64,000 bases of DNA from positions 1,612,001 through 1,676,000 of the forward strand of contig NZ_CP011273.1 of the NCBI RefSeq assembly GCF_001610895.1, in the 5' to 3' direction. The translations under genes and the position numbers were made by a program. Every line of letters begins with the position of its first letter. Within the stretch, counting starts at the first letter, position 1. This stretch comes from Planctomyces sp. SH-PL62 (GTDB lineage Bacteria > Planctomycetota > Planctomycetia > Isosphaerales > Isosphaeraceae). Shown here piece by piece: positions 1 through 8,359 of this stretch. Under the pieces are notes generated by a model, which worked only from the letters and a program-made list of their open reading frames with translations, did not search any database and had not been told where the DNA came from.

Positions 1-513
1 GATCCGCCGCACGACGTCCTCGGCCGTGCCGGCCTCGACCCCCGCCTCGGCGAGCGCCCGCCGCCAGATTGGATGTCCCAGCCGGGCGCCCAGGGGGATG
101 ACCAGCTCCAGCGTGCCGGTCACGCCCAGGATGACGCTGGCGCGGTCGCGGGCGAAGTCCCGCCCCCCCGCGCCGTAGCCGGCGTCTTCCAGGGCCTTCC
201 GCGCCACCAGCAGGCCCAGGAGCTGGGTCGTGTCGGTCGCCTCGACGGCGTTGGGGGAGACCCCGAAATCCAGGAGCGGGAAGTCGACCGGCGAGAGGAA
301 TCCGCCCCGGTGGGCGTAGGTGCGGTCGGCCGCCTTGGGGTCGGCGTCGAAATAGTCCTCGGGCCGCCAGTGGGTCTCCGGGACGTCGATGACGGCGTCC
401 AGCCGGTCGCGGATGTTGGACCAGTAGCGCTCGAGGTCTTCGGCCATCGGGAACAAGCAACCCATCCCGATGATGGCCACCGGAACGGGAGGCGGGGAAT
501 CGGCCTGAGTCAA
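1..513 (-). CDS. pfaA: PfaA-type polyketide/polyunsaturated lipid synthase, N-terminal ketosynthase (partial)
   Basis: The first 171 residues of a beta-ketoacyl synthase; the rest lies beyond the left edge. The protein opens with a short acidic and proline-rich leader, then the ketosynthase entry motif VAIIGMGCLFP (about residues 11-21), followed by a PETHWRPEDYFDADPKAADRTY block and a GGFLSP block. These are characteristic of the ketosynthase heading PfaA-like iterative type I synthases that make polyunsaturated or related lipids. The active-site cysteine lies outside the window. The start is TTG, chosen because AAGGGAAG precedes it by a few bases and the leader runs straight into the domain. 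It follows pfaD by 86 bases on the same strand, which supports one lipid biosynthetic operon. Whether the full protein has tandem acyl carrier domains, as PfaA does, cannot be seen here. Confidence 0.82.
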   Translation of the reverse strand, partial: MTQADSPPPVPVAIIGMGCLFPMAEDLERYWSNIRDRLDAVIDVPETHWRPEDYFDADPKAADRTYAHRGGFLSPVDFPLLDFGVSPNAVEATDTTQLLGLLVARKALEDAGYGAGGRDFARDRASVILGVTGTLELVIPLGARLGHPIWRRALAEAGVEAGTAEDVVRRI

Positions 514-599
514 GTCACTTCCCTTTCGAGCGTCGATGCGGGCCGGGTGGGGAGATCTCAGTCGTCCGGGCGTGGTGCGGGCGAGGTCGGGGCTCTATG

Positions 600-2279
600 T
601 TAAAGATCCGACCCCAGCTTCTCAATCTCTTCACGCGGCAGCGGGGCCAAACGGGGCGAGCCGTCGGGGACGACGACCCCTTGCATCGCGGCGGTTCGGG
701 CCCGGAGCAGCACCGCCGCGTTGTGGAGCAGGTTCAGGGCGACGTCGGCCGCGCGACGATTCTCGGGCTTCTCGAGGAACGTCCCGCGCGTCCAGTCGTT
801 GAAGGCGGCCATGGCCGGGCCGCACCAGATCTGGTAGTCCACCGCCCGCGACGGCTCGCCGACGTTCGCCCAGTGCGAGGACTGGCCGAGATACCAGCGG
901 AACACCAGCGCCATCTTGTACTTGGCGTCGGCCTCCGCCTTGGCGATCTGGGCCGGGTCGCGGCGGGCGAAGAAGGCCCGGGTCTGCTCCCAGACCTCGG
1001 GCAGCGGGATGCGGAAGAGGGTCTTCTCGAGCGTCGCGCGGTCGGCGTCGGGGATCGATTCCAGGCGGTCGTAGGCTCGATAGTATTCGTAGAGCTTGGC
1101 GGCCCGCATGGCGAACATGGTCCCACGCTTGAGGACCTGCACCTTGACCCCCATCTCGAACATGTCGGCGGCGGGGGCCATGGCGATGTCGGCCTGCTGG
1201 GCCTGGGAGAGCATCGTGCGGACGACGTCGGAGGTGCCGGCCTCCACGCAGGCTTGGTTGACGGAGCCCGTCACCAGGTAGCCCGCACCCATCGCGAGCG
1301 CTCCGGCCGCCGCCCAGGGGGTGGAGATCCCCCCCGCCGCGCCGATGCGCAGCCGCCGGTCGTAGCCGTACTGGGCCGCCATCCGGTCGCGGAGGGCGAG
1401 GAAGGTGGGGAGCAGGATGACCAGGGGCTGATTATCGGTGTGGCCGCCGGAATCGGCCTCGGCGGTCAGGTCGTCGGCCATGGGGATGGTCGCGGCCATC
1501 GCGGCCTGTTCGGCCGTGATCGCCCCTTGCTCGACGAGCGTCCGCAGGATCTTCTCCGGCGGGGGGGCGAGGAACCGCTGGGCGACCTCGACCCGCGACG
1601 CCTTGGCGATGATCCGATTCGGGACGACGACCCGGCCTCGCTCGTCGCGATGGATCCCCGCGACCCGGTATCGGACCACCGGCGGCGTCAGGTTGAGGAA
1701 CGCGGAGGCCTCCACCAGACGGACTTGCTTCCGGAGGTAGAGGTCGACCACGGCGGACTCTATCGCCGGTTCCTGCGGGCTGTGGATCAGATTGAAACCA
1801 TACGGCGCTTTGTCGCCCAAACTGCCCTGAATCCGGTCGACGGCCTTCTCGACGGCGTCCACGCCGAGCCCCGCCGCGCCGAAAATTCCGAGCATCCCGG
1901 CGCGGCCCATCGCCTCGACGAGTTCGACGGAGGCGATCCCGTTGGCCATCGCGCCGGCCAGGCAGGCGTAGCGAACGCCGTGGGCCTGGCGAAACGAGGC
2001 GTCGCCGAGGCGGTCGATCGGGCAGGGGGGGATGAAGGCGACGCGATCGGGGGTCTCGCCCCCAGGGGACTCGACGACCCGGGGCGGGCCATCATGCTCG
2101 ATCGCGACGTGGACGCCTCGGCCGACCCGCCCGAGCGCTTCCTCCCAGGCCTCACGAACTGTCTCGACGCGCTGCACGATCCTGCTCCGCCTTTCGCAAT
2201 GCGATGCGATCCAATCCGACGCCGGTTCGGCCCACATTTCGGCCGAGGGGCCGCGCATCCGGCGCGCAGACCCCCGCAT
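600..2279 (-). CDS. pfaD: PfaD family enoyl reductase of polyunsaturated fatty acid/polyketide synthase
   Basis: A 559-residue protein of the PfaD family, the stand-alone FMN-dependent trans-acting enoyl reductase (TIM barrel related to nitronate monooxygenase) that works with PfaA-type synthases. Visible family features are the N-terminal GVRYACLAGAMANGIAS segment, the barrel strand with APYGFNLIHSPQEP, the GGHTDNQPLVILLP segment with the GGHTD motif, the phosphate-binding GAAGGISTPWAAAGAL loop, and a long helical C-terminal part ending near FNDWTRGTFL. Length matches the family (about 540-560). A start at an internal Met about 15 residues in is equally plausible, because the first residues are poorly conserved and no strong ribosome-binding site is seen. 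It is followed by the ketosynthase gene, so reductase and synthase are probably co-expressed. The product lipid cannot be deduced. Confidence 0.9.
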   Translation of the reverse strand: MRGSARRMRGPSAEMWAEPASDWIASHCERRSRIVQRVETVREAWEEALGRVGRGVHVAIEHDGPPRVVESPGGETPDRVAFIPPCPIDRLGDASFRQAHGVRYACLAGAMANGIASVELVEAMGRAGMLGIFGAAGLGVDAVEKAVDRIQGSLGDKAPYGFNLIHSPQEPAIESAVVDLYLRKQVRLVEASAFLNLTPPVVRYRVAGIHRDERGRVVVPNRIIAKASRVEVAQRFLAPPPEKILRTLVEQGAITAEQAAMAATIPMADDLTAEADSGGHTDNQPLVILLPTFLALRDRMAAQYGYDRRLRIGAAGGISTPWAAAGALAMGAGYLVTGSVNQACVEAGTSDVVRTMLSQAQQADIAMAPAADMFEMGVKVQVLKRGTMFAMRAAKLYEYYRAYDRLESIPDADRATLEKTLFRIPLPEVWEQTRAFFARRDPAQIAKAEADAKYKMALVFRWYLGQSSHWANVGEPSRAVDYQIWCGPAMAAFNDWTRGTFLEKPENRRAADVALNLLHNAAVLLRARTAAMQGVVVPDGSPRLAPLPREEIEKLGSDL

Positions 2280-2484
2280 GGGCCGTCGATGGAGAACGTC
2301 CTAATCCTCAGAGGGAACGAGCAGATATACCAGCGCGCGGCTCTCGCCGACAGGGGACATCCGCCGCCTCTATCGAGGTCGGGTGTTTCCTCAACACGAC
2401 CGCGAGCCCGCCGAATCTCGCCTCGGCGGGCCCACATGGCGTCCTAAATCGATCTGGCTTGCAAAGCGAGAGACTGGCGGCGGG

Positions 2485-3228
2485 TCAGACCTCAGCTTCG
2501 CGAGGGGCCGTCGCCGGGGTTCGCAGGTGGAAGTGGGGCGCGGGGTAGAGCGGGGCGGGCTCGGCGGCGATCGCCTCGTTGAGGAGGAACGGGGCGGGGC
2601 CGCGGTGGACCTTCTGGGCGACGGCCTGGAAGCCGGCGCGGTCGAGGATCTCGCGGAACCGCTGGGCGGAGGCGTGGTGGACGTTGCCCTCGCGGTAGGT
2701 CACGCAGACGTCGTAGATGAACCAGCCCCAGGGGGCGTCGCGGTAGCCGTCGATCAGCAGCAGTCGCCCGCCGGGCTTCAGGACGCGGTGCATCTCCGCC
2801 ACGGCCCGCTCCTGGTTCGGGTAGTGGTGGAAGCTGTTCGCGCAGGTGACGAAGTCGAACGACCCCGATGCGAACGGCAGTCGCTCGCTGTCCCCCTGGA
2901 CGGGATGGACGGCGTCGGCGAGGGCCCGCCAACGGTGGGCGCCCTGCGTCAGCATGTCGGAAACGAGGTCGACCCCGACCACTCTCGCGTCGGGAATCGC
3001 CTCGCGGACCCTCGACGCGAAAACGCCGGTCCCGCAGCCCACATCGAGGATCGAGGCCGGCCGGCCCTCGGCGACCGCCCCGATCCGGCGGATCAGGGCA
3101 CGATGCGAGGGGCCGAACAAAAGCCACTGGAGCACGCAGCGATCGTAGCTCTCGCTCCAGCGACCGAACTCCTCCGTCGCCTGCTTCTTGTCGTACGCCA
3201 CTTCGGCCTCCCGCCGTGCCCGGCTCAT
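2485..3228 (-). CDS. class I SAM-dependent methyltransferase (UbiE/COQ5-like)
   Basis: 247 residues. Motif I of class I methyltransferases, DVGCGTG, lies at residues 62-68, an acidic residue follows the next strand ([11 protein letters not shown]), and the post-motif segment [13 protein letters not shown] is present. [13 protein letters not shown] matches the motif II region of UbiE/MenG-like enzymes. The start is the ATG before SRARREAEV; an upstream in-frame extension is proline- and arginine-rich and looks non-coding. The gene lies 205 bases upstream of pfaD on the same strand, so it could act on a product of the Pfa-type synthase, but this is only positional inference. Substrate unknown. 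Confidence 0.82.
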   Translation of the reverse strand: MSRARREAEVAYDKKQATEEFGRWSESYDRCVLQWLLFGPSHRALIRRIGAVAEGRPASILDVGCGTGVFASRVREAIPDARVVGVDLVSDMLTQGAHRWRALADAVHPVQGDSERLPFASGSFDFVTCANSFHHYPNQERAVAEMHRVLKPGGRLLLIDGYRDAPWGWFIYDVCVTYREGNVHHASAQRFREILDRAGFQAVAQKVHRGPAPFLLNEAIAAEPAPLYPAPHFHLRTPATAPREAEV

Positions 3229-3394
3229 TGCCAGTGGTTGGTCATCCCTGATGGGCGCGCCGGGCGGCTGGTCCGCCGTCGGCCCCCTCGCGCATCGTGG
3301 CAACCGGCTTTCTACCCGGCCCCGGAAACCGGCACAACCCGGAATTCTTCAAGGAGGTTCGGCCACGATCCGAAGGCCCGTCGCTTCCGGCGTC

Positions 3395-3423
3395 TTGATC
3401 CTCGGCGCTTCGGCCAGTAAGAT
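3395..3423 (+). promoter_or_regulatory. sigma70-like promoter of the cysteine desulfurase gene
   Basis: TTGATC (3395-3400) and TAAGAT (3418-3423) separated by exactly 17 bases. The predicted transcript would start near 3430, about 45 bases before the GTG start at 3476. Seen in the sequence; activity is inferred. Confidence 0.55.
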
Positions 3424-3475
3424 AAAAAGTGCAGAATATGGTGCGAAAAATCCGCCCCGGGCGAGGTCCCACTCT

Positions 3476-4687
3476 GTGTCCAGGTCGGCCGTCTATCTCG
3501 ACAATCATTCCACCACGAAACCCGATCCTCGGGTGGTCGAGGCGATGCTGCCTTATCTGACCGAGGTTTACGGCAATGCGGCGAGCGTCTCCCACCGTTT
3601 CGGCCGGGACGCGGCCGAGGCCGTGGAACGGGCCCGCGTGCAGGTCGCCGGGGCCCTCGGGGCGGCCCCTCGGGAGATCGTTTTCACTTCCGGGGCCACC
3701 GAGGCCAACAACCTGGCGATCAAGGGCGTGTTGCCGGGGCTTCGGCGTCGCGGCGATCATCTGGTCGCAACGACCGTGGAGCACAAGTCGGTCCTGGACG
3801 TGGTGGAACGTCTGGCCCGCGAGGACGATTGGAAGCTGACCCTGGTCCCCTGCGACGAGTCCGGTCGGGTGGACGCCGAGGCTGTGCGCCAGGCCCTCCG
3901 GCCCGAGACCGTCCTCGTCTCGGTCATGACGGCCAACAACGAGGTCGGCACCATCAACCCGATCCGGGAGATCGGCGCGATCTGCCACGAGCGCGGGGTC
4001 GTCTTCCACACCGACGCCACCCAGGCCGTCGGCAAGCTCGACCTGAACGTCGAAGCCGACCAAATCGACCTTCTCAGCCTCTCGGCGCATAAACTCTACG
4101 GTCCGAAGGGCATCGGCGCTTTGTACGTCCGTCGCCGCGATCCCCAGGTCCGGCTCCGGCCGCTGTTCGACGGCGGCGGCCATGAGCGCGGAATGCGAAG
4201 CGGGACGCTGGCCGTCCCTCTGATCGTCGGCCTCGGCGCGGCCGTCGAGCTGGCGATCCGCGAGCGGAGCGTGGACCTTCCCCGAATTCGAGGCCTGCGC
4301 GACCGGCTCGAAGCGGGAATCCGGGACCGCGTGTCGGACGTGACGCTCAACGGCCATCCGGTCGCCAGGCTGGACGGCAATCTCAATCTCAGCTTCGCCT
4401 ACGTCGACGGCGAGGCGCTCATGATGGCGATGCGCGACATCGCCGTGAGTTCCGGCGCCGCCTGCACTTCGGCCGAGCCGGAGTCCAGCCACGTCCTCCG
4501 CGCGATGGGTCGCGACGAGGACTCGGCGCGGGCGAGCCTCCGGTTCGGCGTCGGCCGTTTCAACACCGCGGACGAGATCGATTTCGCAATCGAGCTCGTG
4601 GCGAACGCCGTCTCGACCCTCCGGCTGCACAGCGCTGCCTGGACGGCCGGGGCGGGGCGGAATTCGAGCGAACACGTTTCAGGTTGA
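3476..4687 (+). CDS. iscS: cysteine desulfurase (NifS/IscS family)
   Basis: 403 residues. A pyridoxal-phosphate enzyme that takes sulfur from cysteine for Fe-S cluster assembly and tRNA thiolation. The N-terminus [16 protein letters not shown] is the family signature. The PLP lysine is K206 in [16 protein letters not shown], and the catalytic cysteine is C330 in [17 protein letters not shown]. The GTG start at 3476 has GAGGT about 9 bases upstream and puts the conserved YLDNH block at residue 6; the frame stays open further upstream but lacks family similarity. An IscA-type gene follows 90 bases downstream, so this is a minimal cluster-assembly pair without a visible IscU or IscR. The desulfurase may also feed the downstream thiouridylase MnmA at 11.7 kb. 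Confidence 0.95.
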   Translation: MSRSAVYLDNHSTTKPDPRVVEAMLPYLTEVYGNAASVSHRFGRDAAEAVERARVQVAGALGAAPREIVFTSGATEANNLAIKGVLPGLRRRGDHLVATTVEHKSVLDVVERLAREDDWKLTLVPCDESGRVDAEAVRQALRPETVLVSVMTANNEVGTINPIREIGAICHERGVVFHTDATQAVGKLDLNVEADQIDLLSLSAHKLYGPKGIGALYVRRRDPQVRLRPLFDGGGHERGMRSGTLAVPLIVGLGAAVELAIRERSVDLPRIRGLRDRLEAGIRDRVSDVTLNGHPVARLDGNLNLSFAYVDGEALMMAMRDIAVSSGAACTSAEPESSHVLRAMGRDEDSARASLRFGVGRFNTADEIDFAIELVANAVSTLRLHSAAWTAGAGRNSSEHVSG

Positions 4688-4777
4688 CGTCGTGGTATGA
4701 TTCCCCGTGCGGAGCCATGCCGCTTCAGGTGGTTTCCGAGTCGTTCCGAGCGAGATGCAAGAAAAGGAGATCGTGCG

Positions 4778-5107
4778 ATGGGCGTGACGCTGACCGAGAA
4801 GGCGGCCGACGAAGTCAAGAAGATCATCACCGACCAAAGCCTTCCCGAGGATACCGTTCTCCGCATCGGCGTCCAGGGCGGCGGCTGCAGCGGGTTCTCC
4901 TACAGCCTGAATTTCGACACCGACACCAGCGATCGCGACCGCATCGCCGATTACTTCGGCGTCAAGCTCGCCATCGACAAGAAGTTCGACCCCTACCTCG
5001 ACGGCACCGTCCTCGACTTCTACGACGGGCTGGAGAAGCGCGGGTTCGTCTTCAACAACCCCAACGTCGTCAAGAGCTGCGGCTGCGGCTCCTCGTTCCA
5101 GGTCTGA
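4778..5107 (+). CDS. iscA: iron-sulfur cluster assembly accessory protein (HesB/IscA family)
   Basis: 109 residues, the usual size of A-type carrier proteins that receive and hand on Fe-S clusters. The three conserved cysteines are present: C37 in [10 protein letters not shown], and C101 and C103 in the C-terminal SCGCGSSF motif. The ATG at 4778 is preceded by AAAAGGAGA with good spacing. An upstream in-frame extension to 4697 is not supported. It follows the cysteine desulfurase on the same strand and probably shares its transcript. It could equally be named erpA or sufA; A-type subclass cannot be settled by eye. Confidence 0.92.
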   Translation: MGVTLTEKAADEVKKIITDQSLPEDTVLRIGVQGGGCSGFSYSLNFDTDTSDRDRIADYFGVKLAIDKKFDPYLDGTVLDFYDGLEKRGFVFNNPNVVKSCGCGSSFQV

Positions 5108-5136
5108 GCTGAGCGCCCCTCGCGACGACCAGCAAC

Positions 5137-5175
5137 CGAGGGCCGGGGGCGGCCGCAAGCCGCCCCTGGCCCTCG
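5137..5175. terminator. GC-rich hairpin between converging genes
   Basis: CGAGGGCC followed by a G/C-rich stretch pairs with GCCGCCCCTGGCCCTCG around a short CGCAA-type loop. It sits about 30 bases after the iscA stop and 70 bases before the stop of the opposing gene, so it may serve both. There is no long T tract, so it is a weak call as an intrinsic terminator. Confidence 0.5.
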
Positions 5176-5246
5176 TCGCTTTCGAAAAGGGATGGTCGCG
5201 GCGACGCCCGGCCGCGCCCTTGCCGCGACGGCCGAGATGTGAAGAA

Positions 5247-6377
5247 TCAAACCAACTTCCCGAGAACCCCAGGGCCTTCGGAGTCGTAGGCGGCCAGTTC
5301 CTGCGGCGTGACGCTCCAGCGGCCGGCGAGGTCCATGACGTCCTGCTCGTCGGGAGTCGTCCGATCTCCCCAATCGCCGTCCACCGTCGACTGATCGACG
5401 AACCGGCCGAAACCGAGGACCTGCTCCTCCTGGGTGAGCGGCCCCTCATCCCAGAAAACCTCGCCGTGTTCGCCGTGCCAGCCGTAGGCCCTGATGATCT
5501 CACCGTCGACCGCCCGGGCCCACCCCTGCAATTCGACGACGCGATGCGAGACGTAGAACTGGGCCTCGCCGAACCTCCGGCTCAGATCGCGCAGGAGATC
5601 GGCCAGCCGAGGATCGCCCGGTTCATGAATGGGATGTCCCAGGATGAACGTCCAGCCCAGCCCGGAGGGGGAGACGAACACGCCTCCCGGGCTGTACGGG
5701 TCCACGTCCCACTCCGCCGGCCGGGTCTCGCGGAGCCCCAGCGTCTCGGCGACGGCCGACGCATCCAGCGAATCGACGACCAGCCACCACGTCTTGTACC
5801 CGAACGTGGCCGGCGTCCCGCCGTCGACGGTCGACTGACCTGGCTTTCGAGAGGCGAAGGACCGGCCGGGCCGGGGCGTGACCAGCGGCGCGGGGAGTGG
5901 GCAACGCGATCGAAGCGACAGCAGGAGTCCGCCGATCGCCTGGGCGTCGAAATCACAGCTTTCGGTCTCGGTCGCCTCGTAAGGCTCGGCCGAGTATCCG
6001 TGAATGTCGATCCGCTCCCCCAGGTCCTTGACGGCGCAGGATCGAGACGACCGCTCCAGGATGGTCGGTGCCTTGATCCCGAGCTTCCGCAAGGCCTGAA
6101 CATACGTCCCTAGGCCGTTCTCCCGGTCGAACGCGGCGGCATCGCAGGTCAGGGCCCGTTGAACGGCACGGCCCAACTCCCAGGCCGGCGGCTCCGGCCC
6201 GAGCCTGGCGATCCGGTCGTAGGTCGTCCTCCAGTTCCAGTCGGGATCGGCGACCTTCGACGGGCCTTGCGGCACCACGACCACGCCGCCGTCCAGGAAG
6301 TGCACGTTGCAACCTCGGTGGGAGAGGCCGCGCCGCTTCGCCAGGAGCGCCTCCGCCTCGGGATCATCGCTCGTCAT
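5247..6377 (-). CDS. hypothetical protein, unrecognised
   Basis: 376 residues, no signal peptide or membrane segment, so probably cytoplasmic. The N-terminal half is poorly conserved to my eye. The C-terminal half (about residues 190-376) has a patterned W/G/E-rich region: a GWTFILGHPIHEP segment, then AQFYVSHRVVELQGWARAVDG and RAYGWHGEHGEVFWDEGPLTQEE. Similar W-A-R-A-x-D-G / W-D-E-G-P-L-T-x-E-E patterns occur in uncharacterised actinobacterial and planctomycete proteins sometimes found near toxin or immunity genes; this recollection is weak and gives no function. A purine-rich GAAGGAGGTC stretch just before the ATG supports the start. It is convergent with iscA, and a possible 54-residue gene lies just upstream. 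Confidence 0.72.
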   Translation of the reverse strand: MTSDDPEAEALLAKRRGLSHRGCNVHFLDGGVVVVPQGPSKVADPDWNWRTTYDRIARLGPEPPAWELGRAVQRALTCDAAAFDRENGLGTYVQALRKLGIKAPTILERSSRSCAVKDLGERIDIHGYSAEPYEATETESCDFDAQAIGGLLLSLRSRCPLPAPLVTPRPGRSFASRKPGQSTVDGGTPATFGYKTWWLVVDSLDASAVAETLGLRETRPAEWDVDPYSPGGVFVSPSGLGWTFILGHPIHEPGDPRLADLLRDLSRRFGEAQFYVSHRVVELQGWARAVDGEIIRAYGWHGEHGEVFWDEGPLTQEEQVLGFGRFVDQSTVDGDWGDRTTPDEQDVMDLAGRWSVTPQELAAYDSEGPGVLGKLV

Positions 6378-6410
6378 CGCCCGACCTCCTTCACCAGATC
6401 CAGCCGTCTC

Positions 6411-6575
6411 TCAGCGATCCGTCGACCAGACATCGAGGGGGGGGCGGCGGCCCTGAGAGAGATCCACAATGCAGCGAGCGGCCGTCTCGACCATCCCTTC
6501 CAGCTCGTCCCGCCGGGCGTGGCGCAGGACCGGGCTCAAGTCGTCGGCCTCGAATCGTCGACGCCTATAGGACAA
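6411..6575 (-). CDS. possible small protein (54 aa) upstream of the hypothetical gene
   Basis: An open frame of 55 codons from a TTG, ending 33 bases before the ATG of the 376-residue hypothetical gene on the same strand. The translation has the helical, charged composition of a real protein (DDLSPVLRHARRDELEG, then VETAARCIVDLSQGRRPPLDVW) rather than the Arg/Pro-rich look of antisense frames. The frame stays open upstream of the TTG without a better start, so it may also be the C-terminal remnant of a longer decayed gene. No family assigned. Confidence 0.35.
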   Translation of the reverse strand: MSYRRRRFEADDLSPVLRHARRDELEGMVETAARCIVDLSQGRRPPLDVWSTDR

Positions 6576-6758
6576 GACTAACGATTTTCGTACCGGGGGA
6601 AAGCGGTGCCGTCGGAACGGCGTTCGCGAGAGCGGGAAGACCGTCGCCGTCTGTTCAAGGTCTGGACGCGCGGATATCTTCGATATAATCAGGCGGGACG
6701 CCCGTGATGGTGCGAGCCCACGATCGTTATCAATTTTTCCCGCCGCTTAGCCCCAGGA
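6576..6758 (+). promoter_or_regulatory. gene-free stretch with a possible -10 element (TATAAT)
   Basis: Together with the preceding small frame this makes the 381-base gap before the GH10-like gene. A perfect TATAAT lies at 6684-6689, about 70 bases before the start codon, in a locally AT-richer patch, but the position 17 bases upstream reads TCTGGA, a poor -35. A promoter is plausible but weakly supported. Confidence 0.35.
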
Positions 6759-8282
6759 ATGCTGACCTCTGGTCTCGGGTGGACGCAAGGTATGGGGGTT
6801 CTCAAGTTCAAGCTGCCGTCGAACGAGATCGCCGGCCGGCTGGCGAGCCATCGTCGCGTCTACACGACCGGCCTCGACCGAACTCCGGGACGCTTGAACC
6901 TGGACTTTCGCAACGGCCTGATGACCTGCACGAGCGACTCCAGCGAGAGCGGGCGACTCTTCACGCCTTGGCCGATCGCCGGCTTCGGCTCGCCCGTCGT
7001 GGGGACCGCGACGCTTGGCGAACGCCCCACGCCCTACGTGCTGGCGCTCGAGCTGGCGCGGGGACGGCTCAACGACGTCCGTAATCAGGCGGCCGACTGG
7101 ACCCAGCTCGGGCTCCGAACCAATTCCACGTTCGAAGAGCTGATGCGCACCTCGCGCCGCGCCTTCGTCCGCGCGGCCCTGACCACCGGCGAGTCCGACG
7201 ACTGCTTCACGGCGGCCCAGGAGAGCCTGGAGGCGTCGAGCCGGGCCGGCGAGATCCTGACCGAGACCTACACGGCGCAGGTGCTGCAAAACCGCCTGGC
7301 GGTCTCCGGCCGGCTCGGGACCGGCCTGGGCTGCGTGCTGGCCGGCGATCCCGCCAAGGCGGCCGGTTCGGCTCGATGGGTCTCGGGCCTGAACTCGGCC
7401 CAGGCCGCCGCCTCCTGGCGCGAGACCGCCCCCTCGGAGGGGAAATACCGCTGGGATCTGCTCGACGCCCAGGTCGCGTGGTGCCGGAAGCATCGCCTGA
7501 ACGTCGAGGCCGGCCCGCTCATCGAGTTTCGCGCGGCGTGCTTCCCGGACTGGATCTGGCTCTGGGAAGGGGACGTCGACACCATCAGCAGCTTCGTCGC
7601 CGACTACGTGCGACAGGCCGTGACCCGCTTCCGGGGCAAGATCCCGGTCTGGCAGATCGCCCACCGCCCGGCCGGTCACGAGGTCCTCGGTCTCGGCGAG
7701 GAAGACCAGATCCGAATCACCGCCAGGGCGCTCCAGGTCGCCCGCCAGGCCGATCCGGCGGCCCAGCTCAGCCTGGGAGTCGACCGGCCCTGGATGGAAT
7801 GGATGAGCGGGAGCCGGTTCCAGCTCGGCCCCCTCCACCTGTGCGACTACCTGATCCGGTCGGACGTCGGGATCTCCAGCATCACCCTGGAGGTCGCCCC
7901 GGGCTACTCGAACCCGGGCGGCGACAACCGAGACCTCTTCGACTTCTCCCGGCTCCTCGACCTTTACTCGCTGCTCAACGTCCCCCTGAACCTCACGCTG
8001 GTCGCCCCCTCGTCGGCGGCCCCGGACCCGAACGCCGACCCGAACGTCAAGGTCGAGGCGTGGCAATGGCCCTCGTCGCCCACCGAGGCCATGCAGGCCG
8101 ATTGGGCCGCCCGCTGGGCCTCCCTGGCCCTCGCCAAGCCGTTCGTCCGGTCCGTGAACTGGCTCCAGCCCACGGATGGCTCCCCCCACCTATACCCCCA
8201 CGGCGGCCTCCACCGCCCCGACGGCTCGGCCAAGCCGGCGGCCGACCGCCTCCGCACCCTCCGCGACGACCTCCTGACGTGA
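6759..8282 (+). CDS. GH10-like (endo-xylanase fold) protein, acid/base residue missing
   Basis: 507 residues. An N-terminal region (about 1-180) of unknown fold precedes a C-terminal TIM-barrel with the pattern of glycoside hydrolase family 10: SWRETAPSEGKYRWDLLDAQVAWCRKH resembles the family segment around xylanase strands 2-3, and GKIPVWQIAHRP aligns with the family W-D-V-V-N-E strand. There the N-E pair carrying the acid/base glutamate is H302-R303. A Glu in SSITLEVAPG lies where the nucleophile strand would be. No signal peptide is seen. ATG 6759 is used; a second ATG at 6792 (MGVLKFKL) is equally possible. The fold call is moderate and catalysis doubtful; this may be a non-catalytic or re-purposed carbohydrate protein. 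Confidence 0.68.
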   Translation: MLTSGLGWTQGMGVLKFKLPSNEIAGRLASHRRVYTTGLDRTPGRLNLDFRNGLMTCTSDSSESGRLFTPWPIAGFGSPVVGTATLGERPTPYVLALELARGRLNDVRNQAADWTQLGLRTNSTFEELMRTSRRAFVRAALTTGESDDCFTAAQESLEASSRAGEILTETYTAQVLQNRLAVSGRLGTGLGCVLAGDPAKAAGSARWVSGLNSAQAAASWRETAPSEGKYRWDLLDAQVAWCRKHRLNVEAGPLIEFRAACFPDWIWLWEGDVDTISSFVADYVRQAVTRFRGKIPVWQIAHRPAGHEVLGLGEEDQIRITARALQVARQADPAAQLSLGVDRPWMEWMSGSRFQLGPLHLCDYLIRSDVGISSITLEVAPGYSNPGGDNRDLFDFSRLLDLYSLLNVPLNLTLVAPSSAAPDPNADPNVKVEAWQWPSSPTEAMQADWAARWASLALAKPFVRSVNWLQPTDGSPHLYPHGGLHRPDGSAKPAADRLRTLRDDLLT

Positions 8283-8289
8283 AATCGCG

Positions 8290-8318
8290 TTGCGAGGAAC
8301 GAAGGCCGCCGTTATAGT
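8290..8318 (+). promoter_or_regulatory. sigma70-like promoter of ffh
   Basis: TTGCGA (8290-8295), 17-base spacer, TATAGT (8313-8318). Predicted transcript start near 8325, some 35 bases ahead of the ffh ATG. It begins just after the stop codon of the preceding gene. Confidence 0.55.
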
Positions 8319-8359
8319 GGTCGATTCGCGACCTCCTCCGCCCGTGGACCCGACGAGTC

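Noticed and set aside
597-2447. 616-codon open frame on the plus strand across pfaD
   Set aside because: Antisense shadow of a clear PfaD gene; the translation is Arg/Gly/His-rich with no domain. Codon bias in high-GC DNA keeps antisense frames open.
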